NCBI GenBank assembly: GCA_946811695.1
Contig: OX328123.1
Location: 151,919,840-151,983,839, forward strand
Direction of reading: 5' to 3'
DNA length: 64,000 nucleotides
Source of the DNA: Gonocerus acuteangulatus
Taxonomy: Eukaryota > Arthropoda > Insecta > Hemiptera > Coreidae
Position numbers and translations under genes: made by a program. This document shows positions 1 to 9,453 of the stretch, in pieces (within the stretch, counting starts at the first letter, position 1; each line of letters opens with the position of its first letter). The notes beneath the pieces were generated by a model. It saw nothing but the letters and a program-made list of their open reading frames with translations. It was not told the origin of the DNA and searched no databases.

Positions 1-124
1 TGGCTATCCGTTGGTCTATCCGGATAAATTGTACGACCCCAGGTGTTGGTAAGTGAGCCTTACAAATGAATTTTTCTTTAATAATTTTAATATTCATTTA
101 AGTCAAATTTAGCGGTACAAAATA

Positions 125-310
125 CCACTGTGCGACGTATAAGGGAAGAGGAAAAAATGTTCAGGCTGCTACAAAAAGCTTAGGAAAACCATGACCTCTA
201 AAGAAGCTGATAAAAAAGTTCCCACATATTGTGAGGCGTGCTCTACGAAGGTCTTTATCTTTCGTGCTTCAATGATATACACGCATCAATGCCATAGTCA
301 TTTCCTATTG
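125..310 (+). pseudogene. Possible piggyBac-type transposase C-terminal relic
   Basis: Translating in shifting frames gives a basic stretch, then SKEADKKV, TYCEACSTK and CFNDIHASMP. The spaced Cys pairs (YCEAC and a later C) followed by H resemble the Cys-rich zinc-binding tail at the end of piggyBac transposases. No single frame stays open, so this is debris. The family call rests on my memory of the domain pattern; another zinc-binding transposase tail is possible. Confidence 0.3.
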
Positions 311-777
311 TTTATCCACTTGAATTAATTTATTTTTTTAGTGTGGTATTACTATTTGTTTTTCTAAAATACTATTTTTCTTAAGGAATGTTTTATGTAA
401 GTCACATGTAAAAATATTAAAATATAAATAAAAGTTATTTTGAGTCTTATTAAAGGTTTTTGTGAATTTAGGTTTCATAAAATATGAAAAATTGTATGGT
501 TTATGGAGGGGGGGGGGGTACTCACCTCACAATAAAATCAAAGCCATTTCCTCCGAAATTTCATAAAATTAAATTTCAAGCAGGGAAAAGGGAATCAAAA
601 TGAAAAAGAATTAATGTACGATTACAATTTCCATGAGGTTAATGAACTTTTGTATCAATCAATGAACGCCCTGCTGCCGTGGTATACTCACCTAAACCCA
701 TCGAGTGGGAAAATAAATGTTTTTGCCTAAATTAATAAATTTCCAGTTCGCTTAATACGTTTAAAGTAAGGAAAGAA
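311..777. other. AT-rich stretch, no gene recognised
   Basis: AT-rich sequence with a run of about 11 G near 507-518. I see no coding, RNA or repeat structure that I can name. Confidence 0.5.
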
Positions 778-940
778 CACGGGGTCCATTGACCCCGTGA
801 CGCACTTCTCGATTGTTACTGCACGGGGTTAATTGACCCCGTGTCGCACTTCTCGATTGTTACTGCACGGGGTTAATTGACCCCGTGTCGCACTTCTCGA
901 TTGTTACTGCACGGGGTTAATTGACCCCGTGTCGTACTTG
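778..940. repeat. 44-bp tandem repeat, each unit carrying a palindrome
   Basis: Units start at 778, 822, 866 and 910, about 3.7 copies. Each unit is a 22-bp near-palindrome (CACGGGGT, four to six central bases, ACCCCGTG-like right arm) followed by a 22-bp linker with CTTCTCGATTGTTACTG. The last copy decays after its palindrome. Copies are almost identical, so the array is young or homogenised. Confidence 0.9.
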
Positions 941-1599
941 TGGATATTTACGGATTTTCCATCCGCACTGAAAGTGTTAAAGTGATCTGATGGGAATAGG
1001 ATTCCCAGCCGTTTAATTAGTGCACTCGTTTGAATAATTAACCGTCCATTAATTAATAACGAGATGGAGGACAGGTATGCAAATTTTGTGATTTCCAATT
1101 CGATGCATCTAATTATTTTCACTAATTCACTTATCGCCAACCTCATGACTTGCGAATTCGTCTTTATTTTAACAAGAAATCCCTACATTTTAGCTTGGAA
1201 AAAGTCATGATTATGATGAAGATTAGATAGTTAGCCGTCGAGGTGATAAGAAAACAGGGAATAGTTGGGATTCGGCTAAAAAAAGTTCGTCAGCTAAAAT
1301 CACAAGAAACACAGAAAAAAAAAACAGAAATTAATAAACAGAAAAAAAGTTTATAAGTAAGATAAATGACAGGTCTATAAATACAATTCAATTTATTATA
1401 AAAGAAAAATTTGTTGTTAAATTATTGAACAATTATGGTATTAATAAACAGGTAAAGTGAACATTAGTGTATATCTAGAAATTAGTTCTAGAGAATCAAT
1501 AGAAACTTAAGAAAACATTTTTATTGAGTTGTATACAAGTAAATATGTGCTAATAATAATATCAATTAATTTTTAACAGAGAAATAAGATACTACATAC
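941..1599. other. AT-rich stretch with one small repeat fragment
   Basis: No gene seen. About 18 bp near 1261-1278 (ATAGTTGGGATTCGGCTA) match the terminal arm of the palindromic element at 62775-62997, so a remnant of that family lies here. Confidence 0.4.
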
Positions 1600-1698
1600 C
1601 AATGAAAGTGCCGGGAGGCAGAGGATGACCAAAGGTAACACTAAAGTAACCAAAGTGGAAGTATATAAGAAAACTGGGATCTTCTAGGGTATATGCAA
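1600..1698 (-). CDS. Candidate internal exon, product unknown
   Basis: On the minus strand a pyrimidine-rich tract ending TGTTTTGTTTTCAG precedes a 99-nt open segment that ends at a GTATGT donor. It encodes 33 residues including YTLEDPSFLIYF and GHPLPPGTFIG, and its length is a multiple of three. The paired splice signals and balanced residue use are what support it. I do not recognise the protein and no neighbouring exon was found, so it may be chance. Confidence 0.3.
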
Positions 1699-2042
1699 CT
1701 GAAAACAAAACAGGTGGTGGGAGGAGGTCGGTAGGAATCAAAAGCGTTTTATGATATTTTATGAAAGGAAAGGAGAAAAAGGTGTTAATGGAAGGATACA
1801 CAAGGGGCATGGGAAAATACTAGGTGGGAGGTCGGGAGTTTGTGAAAAATATTAGCATAAATAGGAGAAATGCCTTGTTTGTCTGTTTTGTAATTTATAT
1901 TGTTTTTATTTAGGTTAATGTGTACACATTCAGAGATCTGTAGTATTTTTTGTTTCGTTCTGTAGAAATAATTTTTTGTCACCGAAGTTAAAAAAAAACA
2001 CACACATTTAACGGTATTTCCATATGAGATCTTGGAAACATA

Positions 2043-2124
2043 AATTTTAACGTACGTAATACGTACGTTAAAATTCTTTGTCAATAGTATACGTACTACG
2101 TATACTATTGACAAAGAATTTTAA
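2043..2124. repeat. Two overlapping perfect palindromes
   Basis: The first palindrome has 15-bp arms at 2043-2057 and 2061-2075 around a 3-nt centre. The second has 28-bp arms at 2068-2095 and 2097-2124 around a single C. They share 2068-2075, so one arm can pair with either partner. Both contain direct or inverted ACGTA motifs. Confidence 0.95.
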
Positions 2125-2318
2125 CCTGTACTGGTTAAACGACTGTACTGGTAGCCTATAGATAACGGGTTATCACTAGATTATCTGTTTGTTGACAGAG
2201 GTCCAGCGCCCCAGAGTCAAGTAACATTATACTTTGGTTACTTATCAATTGATGAATAACATTTTGTATGACGGGAACCGTACTATAATATTATTATATT
2301 TTTATATAATATAAATTA

Positions 2319-2350
2319 GGTGTAGTATGGCCCGCCGGATAACAGCTATT
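2319..2350 (+). mobile_element. Helitron-like 3' end, decayed
   Basis: GGTGTAGTATGG followed by a GC-rich half-hairpin and GGATAACAGCTAT matches the Helitron 3' end at 40287-40319. The terminal CTAG has become CTAT and the hairpin is mutated. Confidence 0.45.
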
Positions 2351-2362
2351 TAATATAACGTA

Positions 2363-2393
2363 GGTGTAGCATGGTACACCCGGTAACAGCTAG
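2363..2393 (+). mobile_element. Helitron 3' terminus
   Basis: A short hairpin (GGTGT at 2363-2367, ACACC at 2376-2380) is followed by CGGTAACAG and CTAG at 2390-2393, with T as the next base. A hairpin about 10 nt before CTRR and insertion before T are the known Helitron 3' signature. No matching 5' end was located, so the element body is lost or too diverged to see. Confidence 0.55.
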
Positions 2394-2427
2394 TAATGTA
2401 AATTGGGGGCGAGGTTATTTCTTCATT

Positions 2428-2734
2428 TTATTCATTGAATTTATAAGCCCGCAATGAAGGGATTTTCTCCTTTTTTTTTTTTTTTTTTGTTTCATCGATT
2501 TCGCAGAGTGATTCTTCTTGTGGTGGCTTTATATTCGAATGAGTCAGGAGTAAATGACCTATTCTGAGCCTGGTAACTACGACTTCTTCTCTTCTTGTGT
2601 ATAGATGTTTTGACATACAGGGAGTTAGTCTCATTTATTTTACGTAATTTATTATTTGTAGTGTACGTACATGTCTTTGGCCATTCGTTTATAGTGTTTG
2701 TTGTAATGCGCTGATAAATGTTTTTTAAAGTCAT
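2428..2734 (-). pseudogene. LINE ORF2 C-terminal relic (LINE-A-related)
   Basis: Two minus-strand frames together give TRREEVVVTRLRIGHLLLTHS, which aligns with SRRDEVILDRLRIGHTLLTHS just before the terminal CCHC motif of LINE-A ORF2. Upstream residues (NEWPK, NNKLRKIN) fit the preceding linker. A frame change around 2600 and an oligo-T run at 2471-2489 show decay. Confidence 0.6.
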
Positions 2735-2955
2735 TCTATCTTCGCCAGCTCCTAATCTTTTCGCAGCAAGTTATTGCATATTTTTTCGCGGCAGTAATTC
2801 CTTAGAAGATTGTTTGTACACCAGGTAGCCACACCATTGCTATATTTACATTATTACTTTGTATTTTTATATATTTTTTTTAATTTATTGTGCGTCGACG
2901 ACAATGATCTTTAGCACCCCTTACTGTTGTTTAAATCAGCCCTAACGTTTACCCT

Positions 2956-2993
2956 AACGTAAGTAGGGAGGTGGGGTGCTCACAACACCCCAA
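2956..2993 (+). repeat. Short interspersed direct repeat, copy 1
   Basis: GTAGGGAGGTGGGGTGCT followed by a small hairpin (GGGGTGCTCAC/ACACCCC) recurs at 3915-3945 in the same orientation. The two copies bracket a piggyBac relic, but being direct they are not its terminal inverted repeats. Confidence 0.6.
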
Positions 2994-2999
2994 TGAAAA

Positions 3000-3400
3000 A
3001 AATTCCCCCATAAAAAAGGGGTTTTAGAATTAGCAACTTCTTTATTATTTTACTTTTTTAAACCTATTACCAACATTAAATAACCAAACAATTAATTAAA
3101 ATGCTCAAATATGGTATTTTTTAAAATAATAAAATTGTAATAGTTTTTCTTCATTTGTAATTTTGTTTTAGGGGGAGGGATTTGTAATTAAGGGATAGAA
3201 GATGACAAATCAAGTACTTATTTTAAAAAATATTTTTGGAAAGTATACAAATTTAATCTGTAAAATACTTCATATCGCTAACTCTAAACCTCCACAATAA
3301 ATTTGTTTTATTTCATACATATGCATAAATGTTTTACGAAAGCAACAAAAAATCGTTGTTTTATTATCTAAAAATTCCCATGAGCGGTCATCCGGTCATT
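3000..3400. other. AT-rich stretch, nothing recognised
   Basis: AT-rich sequence without a coding segment or repeat structure that I can name. Confidence 0.4.
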
Positions 3401-3870
3401 TTGGCCGCATGATTTATTTTGAAATCTAAGATTCTGTTGCTTTCATTTCAATTTGTGGTTTAGTCAGTTTAAGCCCAATATCTCTCAAGAACTCGATCCT
3501 CATCAGAGTTCCTAGTAGGATTATTTGCTACATATATTGCCAGAGAGTTAATGCCTGCTATGTAGAGGATTCTAGAGAAGACAGTTAGAGGACACACCCA
3601 GCTACAGGATATGTAGCGTACATCTTGAAAATGATGTCTACATCACCTTTTGGTAGATTATAACATATTATTATTTCTAGCTTCTCATCTCAGCCTACTA
3701 TAGTGATTCTTCATCCGACTGTTCACTTTATGTTTCATGTAATGATCTTTCAGAAATATCTCTTTCCTCTTCTTCCGAATCAATAAACTCAACTTTTCCA
3801 TCCTCTTCACAAACTTTCTAAATAAGTCTCTTCAATCTGTCTTGATTCTCTTCACGCAAAAAGTCAAACG
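3400..3870 (-). pseudogene. piggyBac-like transposase relic
   Basis: Minus-strand translation with frame changes gives CPLTVFSRILYIAGINS and YVANNPTRNSDEDRVL. This matches the conserved block (W-P---F---L-IAG-NS---Y--N) near the C-terminus of piggyBac transposases. A serine- and acid-rich stretch lies further along at 3700-3850. Stops and frameshifts show it is dead. I found no TTAA-flanked terminal repeats for it. Confidence 0.5.
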
Positions 3871-3912
3871 GGAGTCGAAACAAAAAATTATATTGTAAAT
3901 TTTTGTTACGTT

Positions 3913-3950
3913 TTAGTAGGGAGGTGGGGTGCTGTGAGCAACCCAAGCCA
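3913..3950 (+). repeat. Short interspersed direct repeat, copy 2
   Basis: Same GTAGGGAGGTGGGGTGCT core as at 2956-2993, again followed by a short self-complementary run. The downstream sequence differs. Confidence 0.6.
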
Positions 3951-4401
3951 ATAAAAGACCAAAAAAACAAACAAATGAGGAGATTAGTGCAACTCCACTT
4001 TTGATTTTTTTACAGGAGAGGTAAAAAACCATATCTACTATAGGGTTTTCAGTATCATGGTGATTTTTTTTATATGTTATTCTCCTAGGTCCAAAAAACA
4101 TGTTTTCAAAGGCATTACAAAATTATATGAGTATTAAGGCCGTAAACACACTTTAAATAGTGGAGTTGTCCAAGTTTGAAACCAAGTCATGGAGTTGTCT
4201 GTTTTTGAAACCAAAGGGAGTCATTTTATAATTGAATCTATGCTCTTTTGAAACCAAAAAAATATGAATTCGATATGCACAAGAGTGTTTTAATATAATA
4301 TAATTATGTCTAATGTATTAAAAAAAATCGTATTGTTAAAAATTACTTGGAAAAAAAATATTTTAATGCAGTTTGAAAAACATGAAGTCTTTGAATTATT
4401 C

Positions 4402-4660
4402 TCACACCTTAGAAAGAACTAGTTCAACACACTCACAGTGTCCACTGTTGATAACATTAGCCGTTTCACTCTGTACTGTGAGGTTGCGGTACCACTGCAA
4501 ACGGTATCTTTCTTCCCGATTTTCTCCGGAGTACTTGGACAAGAGATTCTTAACATCTGCAAGTTTCTTGGGGTTGAAGCTACAGCCGACGGGAATTGGT
4601 GTAGGATTAAGTTCTAGTAGTGACTTGGCCTTGTTTGTTATGGACATAAATCTTTCACGT
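4402..4660 (-). pseudogene. Unrecognised coding-like fragment
   Basis: The minus strand is open for about 80 residues, with NPTPIPVGCSFNPKKLADVK, YSGENREERYRLQWYRN and GHCECVE. Residue use looks protein-like rather than random. It lies between the two clusters of the 4155-5790 motif, so it may be coding debris of that same unknown element. I cannot assign a family. Confidence 0.3.
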
Positions 4661-4667
4661 CAATTAT

Positions 4668-4685
4668 GGTGTAGTATGGCACACC
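4668..4685 (+). mobile_element. Helitron-type terminal hairpin, isolated
   Basis: GGTGT, 8-nt loop, ACACC is the same hairpin as in the Helitron ends at 2363 and 40287. No CTAG follows at the expected distance, so only the hairpin survives. Confidence 0.35.
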
Positions 4686-4759
4686 GCACTTTGATTGTGC
4701 AGATAGATTGTAAAGATATCTGTAATGAAACTAAATTATCCTTAGTTTATTCGGTTTAG

Positions 4760-5340
4760 AAAAAATGTGGTACTTAGCTATCCTCTTCGCACAGTTTTAC
4801 CTAAAAGTACATGTATTGAAGTTGCTGTGCTATACTTTTCATCGCCGTACTCAGCCATACTTGTGCACAGCTTATTAAAATTAATTTACCAGTGATTATT
4901 TTTTTAAAAACATGTTAACCAACCATTATTATTTTCTGGAGATAGTTGTTGAAAAGTTTGTGATGGCAAATAACTGAACATTAACGGTGAGATCTATCTA
5001 ATATCTAGTGTGAAACAGTCAATATTTATTTGTTGTACGCGAAAATTTAAATAAAGAGTAATATGTCGAGAACAGTTCTCAGTATTACATTAGTTGTTAA
5101 TTTATTCACCTGAGGTCTTGAAAATACATTTGGAAGGATTCAGAGATCTACCAATTGAGTAAAAATGATTTTCTTAAATTGAATAGTTGCTGTTTTTCAC
5201 GGTTTTGTTATATAAAACCCTTTTATCATTAAAGTATTTATTCTAAAGAATTGGAAGTGGTCTCATTCTACTCGGTACAGAAGAAATACTTCAAAAATGA
5301 CACCTAAATCAGAAAGATTCAAGTACCTAGTGGTTTTGTC
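4760..5340. other. No gene recognised
   Basis: AT-rich sequence with no clear coding, repeat or RNA structure. Confidence 0.4.
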
Positions 5341-5362
5341 TCAAAATCCGGCGTTCGTCACC

Positions 5363-5385
5363 ACAGTGTGCCGGATAACAGCTAG
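5363..5385 (+). mobile_element. Helitron 3' terminus
   Basis: CAGTGTGCCGGATAACAG then CTAG at 5382-5385 followed by T. It matches the end of the complete Helitron at 40287-40726, with the hairpin partly eroded. Confidence 0.45.
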
Positions 5386-5473
5386 TTATTAATTAGAATT
5401 ATCGGTAGTTATTAATTAGAATTATCGGTAGTTATTAATTAGAATTATCGGTAGTTATTAATTAGAATTATCG
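5383..5473 (+). repeat. 23-bp tandem repeat, 4 copies
   Basis: The unit TAGTTATTAATTAGAATTATCGG repeats four times almost exactly. The first copy begins with the TAG of the Helitron terminus. Confidence 0.95.
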
Positions 5474-5896
5474 CTGAATGCACTTATTACAAGTAACTAT
5501 AAACATTCAGCCATGATGGATTTGCAGTGCATGATGGGAGCAGATTGCATGAATGCAAGCTTCTCATTGGCTACTGAAGGAGTTGTCATTTTTTGAAACC
5601 AAACTATGTTGGAATTGTCCATATTTTGATACTGAACGGTGCAAATAAACGCTATTTTCACTATGTTCTGTCTGTTTTAAGTGCAAAACAGTTGTAAAAC
5701 CGAATGCAGCATAAAAAGCTCCTTAAGAATCGACCAAAATCTCAAAACTGAAAAAAATGGAGTTGTCCAACTTTGATACCAAGCTCCTCAAATAAGGTTT
5801 TTTTCTGATGCGAATGCTACCTCAATGTGAAAAAACTACTATTTAGGAAGGTAACAAAGAGTTAAAAATCTTTAAATCCTTATATATAGAGGGGAA

Positions 5897-5932
5897 GGTG
5901 TTGTACCTCTGACCATATTGTACCTTTGACCA
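5897..5932 (+). repeat. TTGTACC..TTTGACC motif pair (pogo-type terminal repeat)
   Basis: GGTGTTGTACCTCTGACCA at 5897-5915 and TTGTACCTTTGACCA at 5918-5932. The same motif recurs at 6699-6766 and 7650-7708 in both orientations and brackets pogo transposase debris. Confidence 0.6.
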
Positions 5933-6009
5933 CCGAGGCTGTGGCGGCATGTAGCAACATTTTATAAATTTTGGTGTAATTAGTGTTTAGCTCCTTCAAT
6001 AGAGGGCTT

Positions 6010-6517
6010 TTGTAATCTACTTTGGATTATTCAAGTCAAAGAGGATTCTTGCAAAAAATACTTATCCATTTCTATCATAATGCCCCTTTCTACGTCTCAA
6101 ACAAAACCCTTCACAAAGACCTTAACATTCCATTTGTCCTTGACCTTGCTAAAACCCGTTTCCAAATGTTCCACTCCAAATTGTCCTACCATCCTAATCC
6201 TGAAGGTCGTCTATCTTTATCGTCCCGATCCCAACCAGACAATCCTCCCAGGCGGCTCAAGAGAGAGTGGCCACGAGACAATTTACTCACCTAACCGTAT
6301 CATGATCATTGAAATAGATATTTAGACAGCCACGGAAGTACCAACAATGGTTGGCTCCTTCCAAATTTGTATGGTTTTTATTTTTTTTTTTTTTACTTTA
6401 ACCGTTTTGTTCAATTTATTACATTATGTATCTGTATCAACAAACTTGATAATTGTACATATAATAATTTGTACAGATTTCAAATAAATAAGTTAATAAA
6501 AAAAAAAAAAAAAAAAT
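6010..6517 (+). pseudogene. jockey-type LINE ORF2 C-terminal relic with poly-A tail
   Basis: The plus frame reads NAPFYVSNKTLHKDLNIPF, LAKTRF, LSYHPNP and PPRRLKREWP. This matches the region after the reverse transcriptase in jockey elements (NAPWYV-N--LH-DL-IPFV and later RRLKR). It is followed by an AT-rich 3' region and an A-run at about 6499-6517. The 5' side is truncated and one frameshift is visible (a second frame gives the same region). This differs from LINE-A, which carries RNase H there. Confidence 0.6.
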
Positions 6518-6698
6518 TCTATCATAAAAATGTAAGTTATTTATTGATGACGTTTTGCCACATAATATTTTTGTATTATGTCTTCTTTGATGAAAGCCAT
6601 TTGACAAAGTAGCTATTACAATAAGAAACATGGTGTAGCTTCTGAAATTGATTTATCTTAACCCTAAAATTTTTAGCATGCTTTTTAATTTGCACTAC

Positions 6699-6766
6699 CA
6701 GGGTGTTGTACCTCTGACCACGACTAGGTGTTGTTCCTTTGACCAGGTCAAAGATACAACACACCT
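6699..6766. repeat. pogo-type terminal repeat with internal palindrome
   Basis: It starts CAGGGTGTTGTACCTCTGACC after a TA, then has an inverted pair AGGTGTTGTTCCTTTGACC / GGTCAAAGATACAACACACC at 6726-6766. A CAG start after TA is typical of pogo/Tigger ends. Together with 7650-7708 it brackets a pogo C-terminal relic. Confidence 0.55.
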
Positions 6767-6899
6767 GAGTAATTTTTTCATAATTCAACTTTTATGTTCT
6801 ACTGCTAAATATTTAAAAAAAAATACTTAATATTGGTTGCTTCAATTGTTCAAAGAATTTAAAAAATAATAAATGAAATATGTCTAAACTGACTTTATC

Positions 6900-7530
6900 A
6901 ATTCTCAGTGTAGCAGTTCAAACCTATCGCCCGTTATAGTTCCACTTGAAGTTGTAAGACCTCATCGAAAAGGACATGCAAGGAAGATGTCAAATACGGG
7001 CCGTCCTGAAGGGAGCTTATTGAATTATTGAAGTTAAAAAAAAACGAAAGCACCACCCTAAACGTAAGACACCACATACAAATAAACCTCTTCCAAAAAA
7101 AAAAAAGAAAAGTGGTAAATAAAAAGAATATGATTCTAATGACAGTTCAGATTCTGATACTGGCACCGAAATTTCATCAGAAGAAAGTGACGTTGATTCG
7201 TCTGATAAATGTCGTGAGCTATGTCGATGACCAGTAACAATTTGAAAAATATGATTTGGAAAAAGGAAATTTTATACTTTGTTGAAAATAAAAGTAAAAA
7301 GACTATTACATATTTAGTCGCAGAGACTTGTGGTATTAAATTTCCAATGTATAAGATCCAATATTACAAACTTTAAGTGACGAGTTTACAGGAGAAGATG
7401 AAAAATTGTATGGCATTGATGTTGAAGACATTGTGGCTAAACTTCCATACCCTACTATTGCTAGTGGATCTGCTTGACAGTTAATACGTTTATCGATTGG
7501 ACTGGATTTTCAGCATATTAAGCATAACAT
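6900..7530 (+). pseudogene. pogo/Tigger-like transposase C-terminal relic
   Basis: Mixed plus frames give VVRPHRKGHARKMSNTGRPE, then a Lys-rich segment, then NDSSDSDTGTEISSEESD and later YGIDVEDIVAKLPYPT. A P--K---RK---GR--G block, an acidic serine tail and a V-DI--KLP-P motif are what I know from the C-terminal part of pogo-type transposases in arthropods. The catalytic domain is missing. With the flanking terminal motifs it fits an internally deleted, decayed element of about 1 kb (6699-7690). Confidence 0.5.
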
Positions 7531-7649
7531 AATATCTAAAACAGCTTTTTTATTATGCTTACATCCTTGTCCTGTATTTATTAAACTTACAATTAATTAC
7601 AATATTACTGAAAACGATTTTTTTTCCTCACTGCTGTGTTGTTTTTGCG

Positions 7650-7708
7650 TGGTCAGAGGTACAACACCCCATGGTCAAAGGTACAACTACATGTTGTACC
7701 TTTGACCA
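7650..7708. repeat. pogo-type terminal repeat, inverted copy
   Basis: TGGTCAGAGGTACAACACC and TGGTCAAAGGTACAAC lie in inverted orientation relative to 5897-5932 and 6699-6740, followed by one direct copy (TTGTACCTTTGACCA) at 7694-7708. Confidence 0.6.
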
Positions 7709-7859
7709 CAGTACGATTATTTTTTTTTAAATATTAAATGTAAAGCAAGAACCTTGAAAAAATTAAATATGATAAGCAATAGAATACTAATCACAATGAA
7801 ATGAATTTAGCTTTAATATTCAAGCCAAAAAAAAATCAATTTTTTTCAACACCTCCCCC

Positions 7860-7864
<5 letters not shown>

Positions 7865-7902
<38 letters not shown>

Positions 7903-8045
7903 AATTTGAAGCAACGTTGTTTTCGTGATCAATTGTTTGTGAAACGTGAAATTTTCTAGTCGGTACTTCCGGTTTGCGTCATGAGGTCAACCTGACAAGC
8001 GGGCTTCCTCCCTCCCCCCATAGGGAGGAAACTCGCTAAAAGAAA
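7865..8045 (-). repeat. Family F1 interspersed repeat, partial, with (TA)n
   Basis: Reverse-complement match to 18144-18335 and 59636-59850. Shared features are a hairpin made of TTCCTCCCT and AGGGAGGAA, TTCCGG, GACTAGAAA, CGTTTCA, then CAAATTTG and a (TA)n array (7865-7900 here). Only the first 180 bp or so of the family is present. Confidence 0.7.
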
Positions 8046-8840
8046 AGAATAATAGAACGGAGAATGTATCAGTGTCGTATATTTCACTCTATATTCTTGC
8101 TCGTTTGGATATTGTAAGAAATGAAACCAGCAATACTTTTATCTAAGGGAGCATAATAGAGCAATCTACGAAAATGAAAGAATTAAGTAAAGATAAAACT
8201 GACTAAGATTATTAAAATAGTTAAGTACTTTGGAAGTATAATGAATAATATTAAAATCCTGGGGACTTATTAGAAAATGAGGAGCAGACCAGTATTACAC
8301 TAACTTCCAGACAACCATTACAATCTAAGTGGATTTGAAGTTAAAAGCTGATGGTTTGTGCTTCAAAGGAACCGGATGGAGGTTATGGAAAACAAAGAGC
8401 CTGCTTGTTGAGGCTTCTATGAGTGGTTCATGTCAGTTTCCCATTAGCATCCTCCCAGGGCTCTGGGGGTATACCCTGGGATATTATGTTTCATAAACAC
8501 ACTGCCCACATCTTCACCAAACACACTTAGACCTTCAGGTAACCCACCGCAGCCATCCCCGCTCTCTCGGGGCAAACATACAACCCATTTCCCACGCTTT
8601 AAGCTTTCTCTTGGTAGTTTACTCAAAGAAGTAGTAATTCGATCTCGGTCAGTACACATCGCTTCAATGTATTTTACAAAGGATGATCAGCCTTCGTGAT
8701 TGGAATTGCACACAAAGAAGGTCTAATGTGCGGTTCGGCGCATATTCAGATCTAATGGATTATTCCACAGATCCAGAGGAAACATTTAGATTGGAAATAG
8801 CTAACCCAGGCAAATAATAGTCGGGGATTTCGAAACAGCA
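8046..8840. other. No gene recognised
   Basis: A 71-codon minus-strand ORF at 8444-8659 (GKWVVCLPRESGDG) has normal-looking composition, but I recognise no family and see no splice signals that would make it an exon. Confidence 0.35.
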
Positions 8841-8991
8841 AACAATCCTTCTCCTTTCAATTTTAATAGCACACTCCACAAAAATATATAAGAAAAATGT
8901 CTTTCATTTCAATATATATATAAAATGAAAGACATTTTTCTTATATATTTTTGTGGAGTGTGCTATTAAAATTGAAAGGAGAAGGATTGTT
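8841..8991. repeat. Perfect palindrome with 69-bp arms
   Basis: Arms 8841-8909 and 8923-8991 are exact reverse complements around a 13-nt AT spacer. The right arm runs directly into (TA)n at 8993-9014 and a Penelope-like terminus. Absence of any mismatch means it formed recently. Confidence 0.95.
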
Positions 8992-9011
8992 GTATATATA
9001 TATATATATAT

Positions 9012-9250
9012 ATATGATTGATTGGTGAGACGGCTTCTCTCTCCAGCGGTGTTCTTTCTCTCCTTTCTGCAATATTTCGTCGGGTTCATCTCCGACTTCA
9101 TCAGGCTGCGTGTGTCGTCCTCGGTGGTTGTCAAGGGAATGATTTTTCCCCGGATTTTCCCTCCTCCTGCTTCGTAGACTATGCGGGCCAATGGTGTAGG
9201 GGCTCCGTGGGCCAATAAGGCTCGAGGGCTGTCTTCGTCGTTCGTCCGTC
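9012..9250 (-). mobile_element. Penelope-like element 3' terminal fragment
   Basis: It matches 29314-29555, the 3' end of the Penelope-like element at 29.3-31.5 kb, in the same orientation and with small indels. It includes the C-terminal coding tail and the untranslated end. At 9075-9104 (minus) it holds the hairpin CTGATGA, A, GTCGG, loop, CCGAC, GAAA. The fragment is bounded on the left by (TA)n. Confidence 0.75.
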
Positions 9251-9251
9251 G

Positions 9252-9345
9252 TCTGTCTCAACGGCGTGAGCGAGAAATTAGGCAGACTATTCAAAAGACA
9301 CAATACCGAAATCGCCTTTAAACCGCTCAATAAGCTAGGGGAGTG
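9252..9345 (+). pseudogene. Penelope-like ORF fragment, second subfamily
   Basis: The plus frame reads NGVSEKLGRLFKRHNTEIAF and KPLNKLGEWL. This aligns with SGVSERLGRLFRKEEIDVAF and KPLNKIGDCL between the RT and GIY-YIG domains of the 29427-31469 ORF. It lies in the opposite orientation to the adjoining fragment, so two Penelope pieces meet head to head. Confidence 0.65.
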
Positions 9346-9424
9346 GCTCTAATAATAATACTAATACTAATACTAAGTATTAGTATGGGTGGCGAGCTAA
9401 CCACACATGGGGATGTAATGGCCC

Positions 9425-9453
9425 CTGAGGAGGTGGCATAAAGGCCACGAAAC
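9425..9453 (+). other. Hammerhead-like hairpin motif
   Basis: CTGAGGA (9425-9431), one G, stem GTGGC (9433-9437), loop, GCCAC (9444-9448), GAAAC (9449-9453). The same layout with different stem bases recurs at 9075-9104, 29371-29400, 50654-50680, 50943-50969, 59328-59355, 59491-59518 and 62851-62881. Confidence 0.5.

Larger units (their letters stand above)
4155..5790 (+). repeat. Scattered GGAGTTGTC / TTTGAAACCAA motif cluster
   Basis: A motif of about 25 bp (GGAGTTGTCCA, spacer, TTTGAAACCAA or TTTGATACCAA) recurs near 4162, 4190, 4245 (half), 5578, 5611 and 5758, all on the plus strand. The copies sit in two groups about 1.4 kb apart, as subterminal repeats of an unknown element might. Confidence 0.5.

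Noticed and set aside
778..940. CRISPR array
   Set aside because: The 44-bp units repeat whole, including the 22-bp linker, so there are no variable spacers, and the context is eukaryotic.
2956..3950. Direct GTAGGGAGGTGGGGTGCT copies as LTRs or TIRs of the piggyBac relic
   Set aside because: They are direct rather than inverted, only about 35 bp long, and have no TTAA; they are more likely two copies of an unrelated short repeat.
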